The position numbers and the translations under genes were made by a program. Shown one piece after another: positions 1-9,294 of a DNA stretch of 64,000 nucleotides (positions are counted from its first letter, which is position 1; every line of letters starts with the position of its first letter). The DNA is from Sphingobium lactosutens DS20 (lineage in GTDB: Bacteria > Pseudomonadota > Alphaproteobacteria > Sphingomonadales > Sphingomonadaceae): positions 124,001-188,000 of the forward strand of contig NZ_ATDP01000101.1 in NCBI RefSeq assembly GCF_000445105.1. The letters run 5' to 3'. The notes below the pieces were generated by a model. It was not told the DNA's origin and searched no databases. It saw only the letters and a list, made by a program, of their open reading frames with translations.

Positions 1-1795
1 GCGCGCCCGCGGCAAGATCGCGGTCGAGATCGTCGGTGACGCGCTTCCAGAAGATGGCGGGTGCGGCCGCGACGCCGCTCTGCCCCTCCAGACGGATAGG
101 ATAGCGCTCGCCCTTCGTCAGCTGCACATCGACCAGTTTCAGCGGTTCCGCCCAGCGCGAAAAGTCGGTGGCGGAAACAATCGGCTGCCCATCGCGGGAA
201 ACCTGCCCTTTCACTCCGGTCAGCGCCAGACGGTAGAGGCCGGTTTCAGGCGGGACGAGATAGCCGGTCCAGATGACCTTGTGGTCATCGGCGACCTCGC
301 GATATTGCGATGCGCGCGACACAATGCTGTCTTCGGTGCGCACTAGGGCAGGTTTGTCCGCATAATGGTCGCCATCGACGCGGTTATAATATTCCGCGCG
401 AATGCCCGGTCGGCCATCGGGCGTGCGAAGCGCCGTGCCGGGAACGGGATCGCCATCCGTGATGGAGGGTGAGAAGGGGATCAGTGTGACGGTCGCGTCC
501 GGCATCGCCTGCCGTAAGCCGTCCGCTACCGAGATAGGCGGAGCGCTTCGCGTCGAGCTGTAATTGCCGCGCAGGACGCGGGTCGCGTCGGCCAGCGGCC
601 CCGCCAGTGCGATCCGGACGCCGGTCTTCAGAGGAAGCGCGCCCTCATTTTTGAGCAGCACGAGGCTTTTGACCGCAGCGTCGAGCGCCAGCGCGCTGTG
701 TGCCTGTGTGCCGATCGCCGACACGGGCGTGCTGTTGGGTTTGCGGGCGGCAAGGCCCGGCAGGTCGCCATTGCGCAGGCGGGCGGAGAACAGGCGGACC
801 AGCGCGCTGTCTATGTCGCCGATGCTGATATGGTTGGCCGCCAGCGCGTCCTTGTAGCGATCACCTAGCCCCGCCTGACCCGACAAAGTGGCATTGTTGC
901 ATTCGCTGTCGACGCCGCGCCGCAGCGCGACGGATACGCCCGTCGCGGGGCTGGGCGCATATTTGTGATGGGCATAGATATCCACCACGGCATCGCAGTC
1001 GGACACGACATAGCCCTTAAAACCCCAGGCATCGCGCAGATAGTCGGTAAGGAGCATCGTGCTGCCACAGGCCGGTTCGCCATCGACGCGATTATAGGCG
1101 CACATGATCGAACCGGCCTTGGCTTCGACGATGGCAGCGCGAAAGGCCGGTAGATAGGTGTCTTCCAGATCGCGCTTGGTCGCGAAAATATTGTCGGTGT
1201 GGCGGCTTGGTTCCGGCCCTGAATGAACCGCGAAATGTTTGGGCGTGGCGACGACGTTGGGCAGATCGGGATTGTCGCCCTGTATCCCCTGGATGAAGGC
1301 AACGCCCAAGCGCGCGGTCAGATAGGGATCTTCGCCATAGGTTTCCTGGCCGCGCCCCCAACGCGGATCGCGAAAGATGTTGATATTGGGCGACCAGGTG
1401 TCGAGACCGGTGCCGATGCGACCCAAATGACCGGTCTGGCGCCCCAGCGTATGCAGCGCCTGCACTTCGGTGCTGATGACGGATGCAACCGCATGGACCA
1501 GGGGCGCATCGAAGGTGGCGGCAAGGCCGATCGGTTCGGGGAAATTGGTGGTCGGCACCGGGCCGATCGCACCATGGAGCGATTCCGTCCACCAATTATA
1601 GGTCGGTATGCCAAGGCGCGGAATGGCGGGCGCGGTGTTGAGCAGCTGCTCGGTTTTTTCCTGAAGGGTGAGTTGGCGGACGATGGCGCGGGCCTTGTCG
1701 TCGGCTTGCGCCCAGGCATCCGTTGCAGGAGCGCTCCATGCAGTCGAGCATGGCGCGGCGGCAATGGCGATCGTGATGGCGAGCCTGCGCTTCAT
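1..1795 (-). CDS. GH3 beta-xylosidase/beta-glucosidase with PA14 domain (C-terminus beyond window)
   Basis: Exported glycoside hydrolase family 3 enzyme, expected to release terminal xylose or glucose from hemicellulose oligosaccharides. At least 598 codons are visible and the C-terminus lies left of base 1. A short signal peptide follows MKRRLAITIAIAAAP. The segment YNWWTESLHG is typical of GH3 beta-xylosidases. The family nucleophile is in SDCDAV at about Asp266. A PA14-type beta-sandwich (around AEYYNRVDGDHYADKP) starts near residue 460, inserted in the C-terminal half as in many GH3 enzymes. The ATG at 1793-1795 is preceded by a GGGGAGGACGG ribosome site. It is divergent from the GH9 gene and shares a control region carrying two operator-like boxes. 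Xylose versus glucose preference is inferred from the YNWW motif only. Confidence 0.9.
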   Translation of the reverse strand, partial: MKRRLAITIAIAAAPCSTAWSAPATDAWAQADDKARAIVRQLTLQEKTEQLLNTAPAIPRLGIPTYNWWTESLHGAIGPVPTTNFPEPIGLAATFDAPLVHAVASVISTEVQALHTLGRQTGHLGRIGTGLDTWSPNINIFRDPRWGRGQETYGEDPYLTARLGVAFIQGIQGDNPDLPNVVATPKHFAVHSGPEPSRHTDNIFATKRDLEDTYLPAFRAAIVEAKAGSIMCAYNRVDGEPACGSTMLLTDYLRDAWGFKGYVVSDCDAVVDIYAHHKYAPSPATGVSVALRRGVDSECNNATLSGQAGLGDRYKDALAANHISIGDIDSALVRLFSARLRNGDLPGLAARKPNSTPVSAIGTQAHSALALDAAVKSLVLLKNEGALPLKTGVRIALAGPLADATRVLRGNYSSTRSAPPISVADGLRQAMPDATVTLIPFSPSITDGDPVPGTALRTPDGRPGIRAEYYNRVDGDHYADKPALVRTEDSIVSRASQYREVADDHKVIWTGYLVPPETGLYRLALTGVKGQVSRDGQPIVSATDFSRWAEPLKLVDVQLTKGERYPIRLEGQSGVAAAPAIFWKRVTDDLDRDLAAGA

Positions 1796-1898
1796 CCGTC
1801 CTCCCCAATCGTTCCGATGCGCGTGCGCACATCTGGATTTCCTACTTCCATGGAGCGCCTGCGCTGCCCGAGGAGTCGGTTCTGTTTTCTCAATTAAC

Positions 1899-1912
1899 AG
1901 ATAGCGCTAACA
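1899..1912. promoter_or_regulatory. Operator-like palindrome (xyl-box type) upstream of GH3
   Basis: The 14-mer AGATAGCGCTAACA differs at two positions from TGGTAGCGCTAACA, the box bound by the LacI-family XylR of Xanthomonas. It lies about 100 bp upstream of the GH3 start in the divergent GH3/GH9 region. One of a series of related boxes in this window. Binding is inferred. Confidence 0.6.
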
Positions 1913-1996
1913 ATATAGTCTTGCAAGGCTGCATTCGCCATTGAACGGTCGCAATTCAAATGACAGAATGACTTTAGATAAAGTGCTGCCAAGATG

Positions 1997-2010
1997 TGAT
2001 AGCGCAATCA
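1997..2010. promoter_or_regulatory. Operator-like palindrome adjoining the GH9 ribosome-binding site
   Basis: TGATAGCGCAATCA is one base from the perfect palindrome TGATAGCGCTATCA found at 19456. It ends one base before the GAGGGG ribosome-binding sequence of the GH9 gene. A bound repressor would sit against the 5' end of the message or block elongation. Confidence 0.6.
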
Positions 2011-2022
2011 TGAGGGGATGAT

Positions 2023-4542
2023 ATGAGACAGACCATGGGTTCGCTGGCGGCCTTCGTCGCGGTCATGATGAGCGGCCCTGCAAGCGCGCAGGCGGGCGCG
2101 CCGGAAGGCTTGCAGATCAATGACAGGGGCTATTTCGAAGCGCCGGCGGTCAACATCCTGGCCTTTTCCAACTGGTATGACGGTCTGTTCGCCGACGCGA
2201 AGATCGGCGGAGTGGAAATCATCCAGCGCGGCGTTCGCAGTGCCACCAATGGCGATGTCAGGCTGTCCGCGACGCCGGGACAATGGGATCCAGCGGCTGC
2301 GTTGGTCGAGCGCAAGGTCGATGCCAAGGCCGGCGTTATCGAAACGCAGTTGCGCTACGCCGCGCAGGATTTCAGCTATAGCGTGCGGGCCGAGCGTCAG
2401 GGCCATGCCCTGCAGGTGCAGGTGATCCTGGACAAGCCGCTGCCTGCGTCGCTGGTCGGGAAGGCCGGTTTCAATCTGGAATTCCTGCCGTCGGCCTATT
2501 TTCATCACGCCTATATGGCCGATGGGCAAAGCGGGCTGTTTCCGCTCTATCCCGCCAGCGACATGACGCGCACCCCGGACCGCAACGCCGCGAGCGGCCG
2601 CAGCGAAGGGCCGGGCGCAGAGCCGTTGCCGATCGCTCAGGGTCGTCGGTTCGTCCTGTCGCCAGAAGATGCGGCGAAAAGGGTCATGGTCCAGAGCGAC
2701 CAGCCCATCGCCCTGTATGACGGGCGTAACCAGGCGCAAAATGGATGGTTCGTCCTGCGATCGATCCTGCCCGCAGGCCGAACGGGCACGGTGCTGCAAT
2801 GGACGATCACGCCGCAGGCCGACCCCGCCTGGCTGCGCACGCCGGTGATCGCGCATTCGCAGCTGGGCTATGCGCCTGACGCGCCCAAGATCGCGACGGT
2901 CGAACTGGACCGGAAGGACAAAAGACGGCCGCCGGTCACATTGTTGCGTGTCGGCGCCGATGGGGCGACGCAGCCTGTGCTGACGAAAAGCGCGCAGGAA
3001 TGGGGCGATTATCTTCGTTATCATTATCTGCAACTGGATTTCAGCGCGGTGCGCGAAGCGGGCCTTTATATGCTGGAATATGGCGATGTGCGTACGGCGC
3101 CGTTCCGGATCGATGCCCATGTCTATGACGATGCCTGGCACCCGACCAATGACGTCTATTTCCCGGTCGCGATGGATCATATGTCGGTCAACGAGGCCTA
3201 TCGCACATGGCATGGGGATTCCCATCGCGACGATGCGCGGCAAGCGCCGGTCGATCATGAGCATATCGACCTCTATCGCCAGGGGCCGACCACCGACACG
3301 CGCTTTGCGCCGGGCGAGCATATTCCAGGGCTCAATGTCGGGGGATGGTATGATGCGGGCGATTTCGACATTCGGACCCAATCCCAATATCAGGTCATCC
3401 GGTCGCTGGCCGATGCAGCCGAACGCTATGGCCTGACACGCGATACGGTGAGCGTCGATCAGGCGCGGCGGCATGTGGAAATGCATGTGCCCGACGGCAA
3501 GCCCGACATCGTGCAGCAGGTCGGCCACGGGACGTTGCAGTTGCTGGCGCAATTCGATGCGGTGGGCCATGCGATCCATGGCATCGTCGAACCGGATGTG
3601 GCGCAGTACACGCATCTGGGCGACGCCGTGACGAAGACCGACGGCCTTCCTTATGATCCCGCGCTGAAAAGCGGGCAGGTGCGCGATGGCCGGAGCGGCA
3701 CGCCGGACGATCGCTGGGCCTTTACCAGCAAATCGTCGGCGTTGAATTATGGGTCAATCGCCGGGCTGGCGGCGGCGGCGCGGGTGCTTGCCGGACAGGA
3801 TGACGCGCTGGCGCAGCGCGCGCTTGCCATGGCGGAGCGGGTCTGGGCACAGGAGCAGAGCCAGGCGCCGGACCTGTTCCGTCACGGCAATACCACGGGC
3901 GGGCCGCTGGAGGCCGAAATGTTCGGCGCGGCCGTCGAATTGCTGCGGACTACGAACAAGCCGATCTATGCCAATGTAGTTATGGACTTGTGGCCCAAGA
4001 TAGAACCGCATTTCGCCGCCAATGCGCAGACGGCAGTGGCGGCGATACCCCATATGCCCGCAGCCTATCGCGCGGCGATGGTCCCGGCCGTGCGCCAATG
4101 GCAGGCGCAGAGCGCGGCGGTGGCCAAGGCCAATCCTTTCGGAGTGCCGATCACCACCGGAGGCTGGGCGGGATCGGGCACGGTGCTCGGCCATGCGCTG
4201 ATCGCCGATGCCCTGCATCGCGCCTTTCCAGAGATTGTCGGCAGCGACGCAATGTATCGCGGGGTCGCATTCCTGACCGGGCATCATCCCGGTTCGGACA
4301 TCAGTTTCGTGTCGGGCGTGGGCGCGCGGTCAAAGGAAGTCGCCTACGGCAATAACCGCGCGGACTTCTCCTTCATCGCGGGCGGCGTGGTGCCCGGCGT
4401 GTTGATCGTCAAACCCGATTTTCCCGAAAATCACGAGGATTGGCCCTTCTTCTGGGGCGAAAATGAATATGTCATCCCCGAGGGCGCGGCCTGGATCGAA
4501 CTGGCCAATGCGGCCGCTAGCGCCAGTCGGCGGACAGAATGA
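2023..4542 (+). CDS. GH9 family endoglucanase/xyloglucanase-like enzyme with extra N-terminal domain
   Basis: An exported 839-residue family 9 glycoside hydrolase, expected to cut beta-1,4-glucan backbones internally. A signal peptide (cleavage near ASAQA) is followed by about 240 residues I cannot assign. A CelD_N-like Ig domain (about 280-375) leads into the catalytic (alpha/alpha)6 region. GGWYDAGDFD at 440-449 supplies the catalytic base pair Asp444/Asp447, and WGENEY at 811-816 supplies Glu815 as likely acid. The segment that usually reads PHHR in cellulases is replaced by HHPGSDISFVSGVG, so it is a divergent member. The start has GAGGGG 7 bases upstream. GH9 enzymes in Bacteroides xyloglucan loci are endo-xyloglucanases, and GH31/GH35 genes later in the window make that substrate plausible. 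Other beta-glucans remain possible. Confidence 0.85.
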   Translation: MRQTMGSLAAFVAVMMSGPASAQAGAPEGLQINDRGYFEAPAVNILAFSNWYDGLFADAKIGGVEIIQRGVRSATNGDVRLSATPGQWDPAAALVERKVDAKAGVIETQLRYAAQDFSYSVRAERQGHALQVQVILDKPLPASLVGKAGFNLEFLPSAYFHHAYMADGQSGLFPLYPASDMTRTPDRNAASGRSEGPGAEPLPIAQGRRFVLSPEDAAKRVMVQSDQPIALYDGRNQAQNGWFVLRSILPAGRTGTVLQWTITPQADPAWLRTPVIAHSQLGYAPDAPKIATVELDRKDKRRPPVTLLRVGADGATQPVLTKSAQEWGDYLRYHYLQLDFSAVREAGLYMLEYGDVRTAPFRIDAHVYDDAWHPTNDVYFPVAMDHMSVNEAYRTWHGDSHRDDARQAPVDHEHIDLYRQGPTTDTRFAPGEHIPGLNVGGWYDAGDFDIRTQSQYQVIRSLADAAERYGLTRDTVSVDQARRHVEMHVPDGKPDIVQQVGHGTLQLLAQFDAVGHAIHGIVEPDVAQYTHLGDAVTKTDGLPYDPALKSGQVRDGRSGTPDDRWAFTSKSSALNYGSIAGLAAAARVLAGQDDALAQRALAMAERVWAQEQSQAPDLFRHGNTTGGPLEAEMFGAAVELLRTTNKPIYANVVMDLWPKIEPHFAANAQTAVAAIPHMPAAYRAAMVPAVRQWQAQSAAVAKANPFGVPITTGGWAGSGTVLGHALIADALHRAFPEIVGSDAMYRGVAFLTGHHPGSDISFVSGVGARSKEVAYGNNRADFSFIAGGVVPGVLIVKPDFPENHEDWPFFWGENEYVIPEGAAWIELANAAASASRRTE

Positions 4543-4560
4543 AAGGGCGACTGTGGCCGG

Positions 4561-6105
4561 TCAGACCGGCTGCAGGCCGTGCGAGACGATCCGGTCGATT
4601 AGGTCGCGGTGGCGCGGAAGGCCGGCGCGCAACCGCGCGGTCGCGGCCGCATTTTCCCGCATCGCCCGGCTGGCGAGATGGGCGTCGCGCCCCAGGGCTG
4701 CTGGCGGAATCTGCGTGCGAAATCCCATGCCGTAGAGGACATATTGATAGCTGGCGGCGGGAAACACCTCCTCCGCGCGATCAAATTCATCATGGAACCA
4801 GGGCGACTGATAGCGCCAGAGATGCAGCAGTTCGCGCAGGCGATCCGGCATGGTTTCGGGACGCACATTGTCGCGCCAGAAATCGCTGTCGGTACGCTGC
4901 GTCAGCACATAATGGAGCTTGAGAAAATCGATGATCCGGCCCCAGCGATAGTGGGTCGTCGCGTTGAAGCGCGATGCGATGATGTCCATCACTTCGCGGC
5001 AAGCGGGCATTTGTTCGGCGATGATCTTGGCCGACAATTCGATGAGGACGATTGCCGACGCTTCGAGCGGCTCTAGGAATCCGGCAGCAAGGCCGACCGC
5101 GACGCAGTTGCGCTTCCAGAAGGTTTCGCGGTGGCCCGAGCGTATCTTGATCTTGCGCGCGGTTAGCCCGTCGCTGGCCGGGCCGACATAGGCGCGCAGT
5201 TCGCGTTCGGCTTGCTCGTCCGTGATATGGCTGCTGGAAAAGACATGACCGACGCCGCGCCGCGTCTGGATGCCGATGTCCCAGATCCAGCCGGCGCTTT
5301 GCGCGGTGGAAATGGTGTGCGATGCGATCGGGCTGTCGGGCGCGGCATAGGGCACCTGCATTGCAAGCGCCGTGTCGCAGAAGAGGACGTCGTTGCAGTC
5401 GCGGAAGGGCACGCCCATCGCGCCCTCGATCAGCAATGCCTTGAAGCCGGTGCAGTCGACGAACAGGTCGCCTTCCACCAGCCCGGCCTGTGTCGTGCGG
5501 ACAGCGGCAATGTCGCCATCATCGTGCAGGACTACCTGCTCGACATCGGCCAGGACATGACGAACGCCCAGTTTCTCGCAGCAGTGGCGCTGGAGAAAGG
5601 GCGCGAACTTGCCAGCGTCGAGATGGTAGGCATAGTTGGCGAGCGCGTCATATTCCGCCGTCGCTATCGTCTTGGGCGCAAGCCCGTCATCGCAGATGCG
5701 CCCCTGCGCGCAGACGGCGTCGCAAAAACTCTCGTCTCCATCCTGCGCCAGCCAGTGCGGGGCAAGGTTCACCTGACCGAAATTCTGCGGCAGCATGAGC
5801 GGGTGGTAATAGCCGTCGGAGGCTGAGCCGTCCGTCCAGCGCGCGAACCAGGCGCCCTGTTTGAAGGCGGCGTCGCATTGCCGAAACAGGTCGGTTTCCG
5901 AAATGCCCATGCGCGACAGGGTGGCGCGCAAGGTGGGCCAGGTGCCTTCGCCCACGCCAATGATCGGGGTGTTGGGCGATTCGACCAGCGTCACGCTGAA
6001 GTCCTGGCCGATGCGGGTACGATGGCGCGCCGCGATGACGCCCGCGGTAAGCCATCCGGCGGTGCCACCGCCGACGACCACGATGTTCCTAACCGGTCTG
6101 ACCAT
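4561..6105 (-). CDS. Flavin-dependent tryptophan halogenase family protein (receptor-linked)
   Basis: A 514-residue protein of the tryptophan-halogenase family, which uses reduced FAD, oxygen and halide to make hypohalous acid and halogenate indole-type substrates. Visible: the FAD-binding motif GGGTAGW at 12-18, the active-site lysine in AAFKQG (Lys82, matching the essential lysine of PrnA/RebH), and the second family motif as WIWDIG at 273-278, where the usual proline of WxWxIP is glycine. No signal peptide, so cytoplasmic. It lies directly downstream of a TonB receptor in the same direction, separated by a terminator-like hairpin. BrvH-type enzymes from similar receptor clusters brominate free indole in vitro, but the physiological substrate is unknown. 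A dedicated flavin reductase was not seen nearby. Confidence 0.88.
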   Translation of the reverse strand: MVRPVRNIVVVGGGTAGWLTAGVIAARHRTRIGQDFSVTLVESPNTPIIGVGEGTWPTLRATLSRMGISETDLFRQCDAAFKQGAWFARWTDGSASDGYYHPLMLPQNFGQVNLAPHWLAQDGDESFCDAVCAQGRICDDGLAPKTIATAEYDALANYAYHLDAGKFAPFLQRHCCEKLGVRHVLADVEQVVLHDDGDIAAVRTTQAGLVEGDLFVDCTGFKALLIEGAMGVPFRDCNDVLFCDTALAMQVPYAAPDSPIASHTISTAQSAGWIWDIGIQTRRGVGHVFSSSHITDEQAERELRAYVGPASDGLTARKIKIRSGHRETFWKRNCVAVGLAAGFLEPLEASAIVLIELSAKIIAEQMPACREVMDIIASRFNATTHYRWGRIIDFLKLHYVLTQRTDSDFWRDNVRPETMPDRLRELLHLWRYQSPWFHDEFDRAEEVFPAASYQYVLYGMGFRTQIPPAALGRDAHLASRAMRENAAATARLRAGLPRHRDLIDRIVSHGLQPV

Positions 6106-6120
6106 ATGTCTGTGGGACCA

Positions 6121-6155
6121 TTAAAAGGGAAAGGATGTCAACCGACATCCCTTCC
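6121..6155 (-). terminator. Intercistronic terminator-like hairpin between TonB receptor and halogenase
   Basis: On the minus strand a 12-bp stem (6144-6155 with 6128-6139, one G-U pair) with loop GGTT is followed by CTTTTAA. It lies 14 bases after the receptor stop and 16 bases before the halogenase start. This would lower readthrough into the halogenase. Confidence 0.7.
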
Positions 6156-6168
6156 AGGGCGAGAACCG

Positions 6169-9033
6169 TCAGAAGCGGTAGCGCACGCCGGCGGTGAAGC
6201 GCCGGCCATAGCCATAGACATCCAGCAGCTGGTTGGAGAAGCGGCCGTGGGTGCTGTAGGTTTCGTTGGTGATGTTGAGCGCTTCGCCAAAGAGGCTGAA
6301 TTGCTCGGTCAGGCGCAGGCTGCCGCTAAGGTCGATCTGCAAGGCGGAATTGACGAAGGTCGGCTCCGCGCCGAAGGCCGAATTATTCTGGGCCTGGCCG
6401 AACTGGAGCAGATATTTGTCGCGCCAGTTGACCGCGGTGCGGAATTCGATGCCGTCCTTGTCGTAGAAGGCGACAAGGTTGGCCGAATTGGCGAGGCCCG
6501 TTACCGCAAAGCCGCTCTGCGACAGGTCGCTTTCGTCATAGGGCTTGTTGGTTTCGACGAAGGTGGCATTGGCGTTGAAGCCAAAGCCGCTGTCGCCGAA
6601 CACATGCTGCCATGCGAGTTCGATGCCCTTGACGGTCGCTTCCGGCCCATTGATGCGCCGCGATACGGTGAAGACGGCTTCCTGCCCGGTCGACGGGTCG
6701 ATGACGCCGTTGATCGTCTGCCGATCGGTGCCCGCAACGATGAAGTTGGACACGTCCTTGAGGAACAGGTTCACCGCGGCATAGGAGTTTGGCTGATAAT
6801 ACCATTCCAAGCCCAGGTCGAAATTGTCCGCCAGATAGGGCTTGAGGAACGGGTTGTTGCCCGTCGCCGTCAGCGCGCCGACACGCTGCCCCGCGCCGAC
6901 GTTCAGCACCGGCCCCAGATAGTCGAGGCGCGGCCGCGTCATGGTGCGCGACGCGTCGAACCGCAGGTGCAGGCTGTCGGTCAGCTCCAGCTTCATATCC
7001 AGTGCGGGCAGGAAGTAGGAATAGCTGCTGCTTTCCGTCACCGCCTGCGAATCCGAGAAATTGACCGTGAGCAGCGTCGGGTCCGCGGTGCTGGGCGTGA
7101 TCGAGATGGGCACACGGCCGATCCCGCGCGAAATCACCTTGACGATTTCCTCGCGCGCGCCGGCGTTGAAGTGGAAGGGCATGCCGGCAACGTCAGCCTT
7201 GAAATTGACGCTGACATAAGCCGACCAGTTCTTTTCGGTGATCCGCTGAACACTGCCGGGGTCAAGCGCGAGGTCGAACGTGCCATTGAAGCCCGTGCAA
7301 CAGCCCGCATTATAGCCCGGCGTGGTCGGCCCCTGCCACAGGCCTTCAAGATAGCGCTGATAGGCGCGGGCGTCATATTTGAGCAGCACGGGCGGGAGAT
7401 TGCCGGAGAAACCCGGTAGCCAATTTTTGGTGCTGATCGTGCCGTCGATCAGGCTGGCCGGGATGGGCACGCCAGTGTCGCGGCCCGACGGTGCGCCATA
7501 GCCCGCATAGGCCTGCCAGAAATTATTGGCAAAGGTGTTGCGGTTTTCGAGGGCGAATTCATCCTCCATATAGCGGCCGCCCAGCTTGATCGTCAGATCA
7601 TCCTGTTTCCAGGTCGCGCCGAGGCGGAATTGCTTGATCTCGTCACTGTTGAGCTGCTGCTGGCGGACGGTGACGTGCGATCCAATGATCGCCTGATCGG
7701 TCCAGGCTGCTTCATTGCCGGCCGGGCCATAGGTGGTGAGTTCAGGAAAGCTGCTGCTGCTGTTGCCATTGACCCGGACGCCCAGGGTCGTGCCGATCAG
7801 GCCGCCATAGCCGATATCGCCATTTTCGCTGCTGATCTGGCCATCGGGATTGAGCCGGCTCTTGGAATAGCTGGCGTCAGCGTCGATCTGCAGATTTTCC
7901 GTCGCATCCCATTTGACGTTCAGGCCGACCTGGTTGGTTTCCAGAACCGACGTATCGGTGCCGGCGGTGAAGTCGGTCGGCGATCCGGCCTGCAGGAAGT
8001 TGATGGTCGTGCCATTGCTGTCCTGTTCGACATTGCGTAGGGAATCCTGGCTGAACCAGATGCCAAAGCCCGAAATATCGGTAACGACCTTTTGCCGCGA
8101 ATAATTGTCGTCGATTGTCAGCACGACATCGTCGGATGGCTGCCATTGGAAGGCGATGCGGCCGTCGATGCGCTCATCCTTGGTATAGCGCTGGTCTGCG
8201 CCATATTGTTGCGGATACCAACCTACAATGTCGCCTGGCTGGTCCAGTTGCTCATCGGTGCAAACCGGCGTCAGTGCGCAATCTCGGTAAAGTCCGCCTT
8301 GCCAGCCCGAGACATAGACGCGGTTCGCCTGCGTATCGCGGCGGGTATAGACCGCGTCGATCAGAATCCCCATCGTATCGTCGGCAAAGGTGGTGCTGAA
8401 CAGGCCGCCGATGGTCGGCACGACCTTGCCCGCTTCATCCTGCACCGAGCCGGCCGCCGTGAAGGCCATGCGCGTGCCGGGCTTGTCGAAGGGCTTCGGG
8501 TAGGAAATGTTGAGCGTGGCGCCGATCGAGCTGCTGGACAGCGACACTTCCGGCGTCTTGTAGACCGCCAGCTGCCCGACAAAGTCCGCGCCCACGGTGG
8601 TGAAATCGACCGAACGGCCGCCGGACGCGGTCGACAGGCGCCGTCCGTCGATGAGCGTTTCGTTGAAGTCGCCGCCAAAGCCGCGCACGGAAATGCCCTG
8701 CGGTTCGCCGCGCGACCCGGAGCGCTGGATCGATACGCCGGGCAGGCGCTGAAGCGACGCAGCGACGTTGGAATCGGGGAACTTGCCGATATCTTCCGCC
8801 GAGATGACGTCGACGACGCCCGAGGATTCCCGCTTGATGTCGAGATTGCGTTGCAGCGATCCGCGAATGCCGGTGACGACGATATCGGCGGTGCTGACAC
8901 CGTCGGCAATGTCGCCCTGACCCGCCTGCTGCGCGGAGGCGGGCATGGCGACGGCCAAAGCCATGCAACTGGCCGTCATGGCCAGGCCGATGCGAGTGCG
9001 CATGTTTGCGGCACGAAGTGGAATTGACGTCAT
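6169..9033 (-). CDS. TonB-dependent receptor (TonB-Xanth-Caul type)
   Basis: A 954-residue outer-membrane receptor for energised uptake, here probably of hemicellulose oligosaccharides. It has a signal peptide ending ASAQQ, a TonB box DIVVTG near residue 50, a plug domain with NVAASLQRLPGVSIQR and SVRGFGGDF, and a barrel ending in the insertion signal GVRYRF. The plug style matches the TIGR01782 group typical of Xanthomonas, Caulobacter and sphingomonads. The ATG at 9033 has AGGGGAGG immediately upstream. It is divergent from SapC and shares an operator-like box with it. The oligosaccharide substrate is inferred from flanking GH9/GH3 and esterase genes. No partner SusD-like lipoprotein is present, as expected outside Bacteroidetes. 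Confidence 0.93.
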   Translation of the reverse strand: MTSIPLRAANMRTRIGLAMTASCMALAVAMPASAQQAGQGDIADGVSTADIVVTGIRGSLQRNLDIKRESSGVVDVISAEDIGKFPDSNVAASLQRLPGVSIQRSGSRGEPQGISVRGFGGDFNETLIDGRRLSTASGGRSVDFTTVGADFVGQLAVYKTPEVSLSSSSIGATLNISYPKPFDKPGTRMAFTAAGSVQDEAGKVVPTIGGLFSTTFADDTMGILIDAVYTRRDTQANRVYVSGWQGGLYRDCALTPVCTDEQLDQPGDIVGWYPQQYGADQRYTKDERIDGRIAFQWQPSDDVVLTIDDNYSRQKVVTDISGFGIWFSQDSLRNVEQDSNGTTINFLQAGSPTDFTAGTDTSVLETNQVGLNVKWDATENLQIDADASYSKSRLNPDGQISSENGDIGYGGLIGTTLGVRVNGNSSSSFPELTTYGPAGNEAAWTDQAIIGSHVTVRQQQLNSDEIKQFRLGATWKQDDLTIKLGGRYMEDEFALENRNTFANNFWQAYAGYGAPSGRDTGVPIPASLIDGTISTKNWLPGFSGNLPPVLLKYDARAYQRYLEGLWQGPTTPGYNAGCCTGFNGTFDLALDPGSVQRITEKNWSAYVSVNFKADVAGMPFHFNAGAREEIVKVISRGIGRVPISITPSTADPTLLTVNFSDSQAVTESSSYSYFLPALDMKLELTDSLHLRFDASRTMTRPRLDYLGPVLNVGAGQRVGALTATGNNPFLKPYLADNFDLGLEWYYQPNSYAAVNLFLKDVSNFIVAGTDRQTINGVIDPSTGQEAVFTVSRRINGPEATVKGIELAWQHVFGDSGFGFNANATFVETNKPYDESDLSQSGFAVTGLANSANLVAFYDKDGIEFRTAVNWRDKYLLQFGQAQNNSAFGAEPTFVNSALQIDLSGSLRLTEQFSLFGEALNITNETYSTHGRFSNQLLDVYGYGRRFTAGVRYRF

Positions 9034-9294
9034 GATCCTCCCCTAGTCCAGACAATATCTCGCCCGAACGCCGCGACACCATCGTCGCGACGATCCCATA
9101 GTCTTATCCGGGGTGATTTTTTCCGCCGGTTCGGCGGCCTTCACCCTCACCCAATACTTCTTTTTAAGGATGGAAATGTTAGCGCTATCGAAACTGCTGT
9201 TCAAGCGAAATTATATGCGCCATGATCATGTTTGCCGGACTGGCCGAAATTCGCGCAAATATGCGGATCGGCGCAGCGGGACGCAGGTGGGAGG
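9034..9294. promoter_or_regulatory. Divergent control region between TonB receptor and SapC
   Basis: This 261-bp noncoding stretch separates divergent genes and must hold both promoters. It contains one operator-like box (listed separately) and an AT-richer patch around 9155-9215. I see no other coding potential or repeat. Confidence 0.6.
9177..9190. promoter_or_regulatory. Operator-like palindrome in the receptor/SapC divergent region
   Basis: TGTTAGCGCTATCG read on the minus strand is CGATAGCGCTAACA, two bases off the xyl-box TGGTAGCGCTAACA. It is 105 bp before the SapC start and 144 bp before the receptor start, so a single repressor could control both directions. Confidence 0.62.

Noticed and set aside
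2008..3615. 535-codon open frame on the minus strand
   Set aside because: Antisense shadow of the GH9 gene, caused by GC-rich codon bias. No family match and no ribosome site.
5878..7419. 513-codon open frame on the plus strand
   Set aside because: Antisense to the halogenase start and the TonB receptor, both clearly recognisable proteins.
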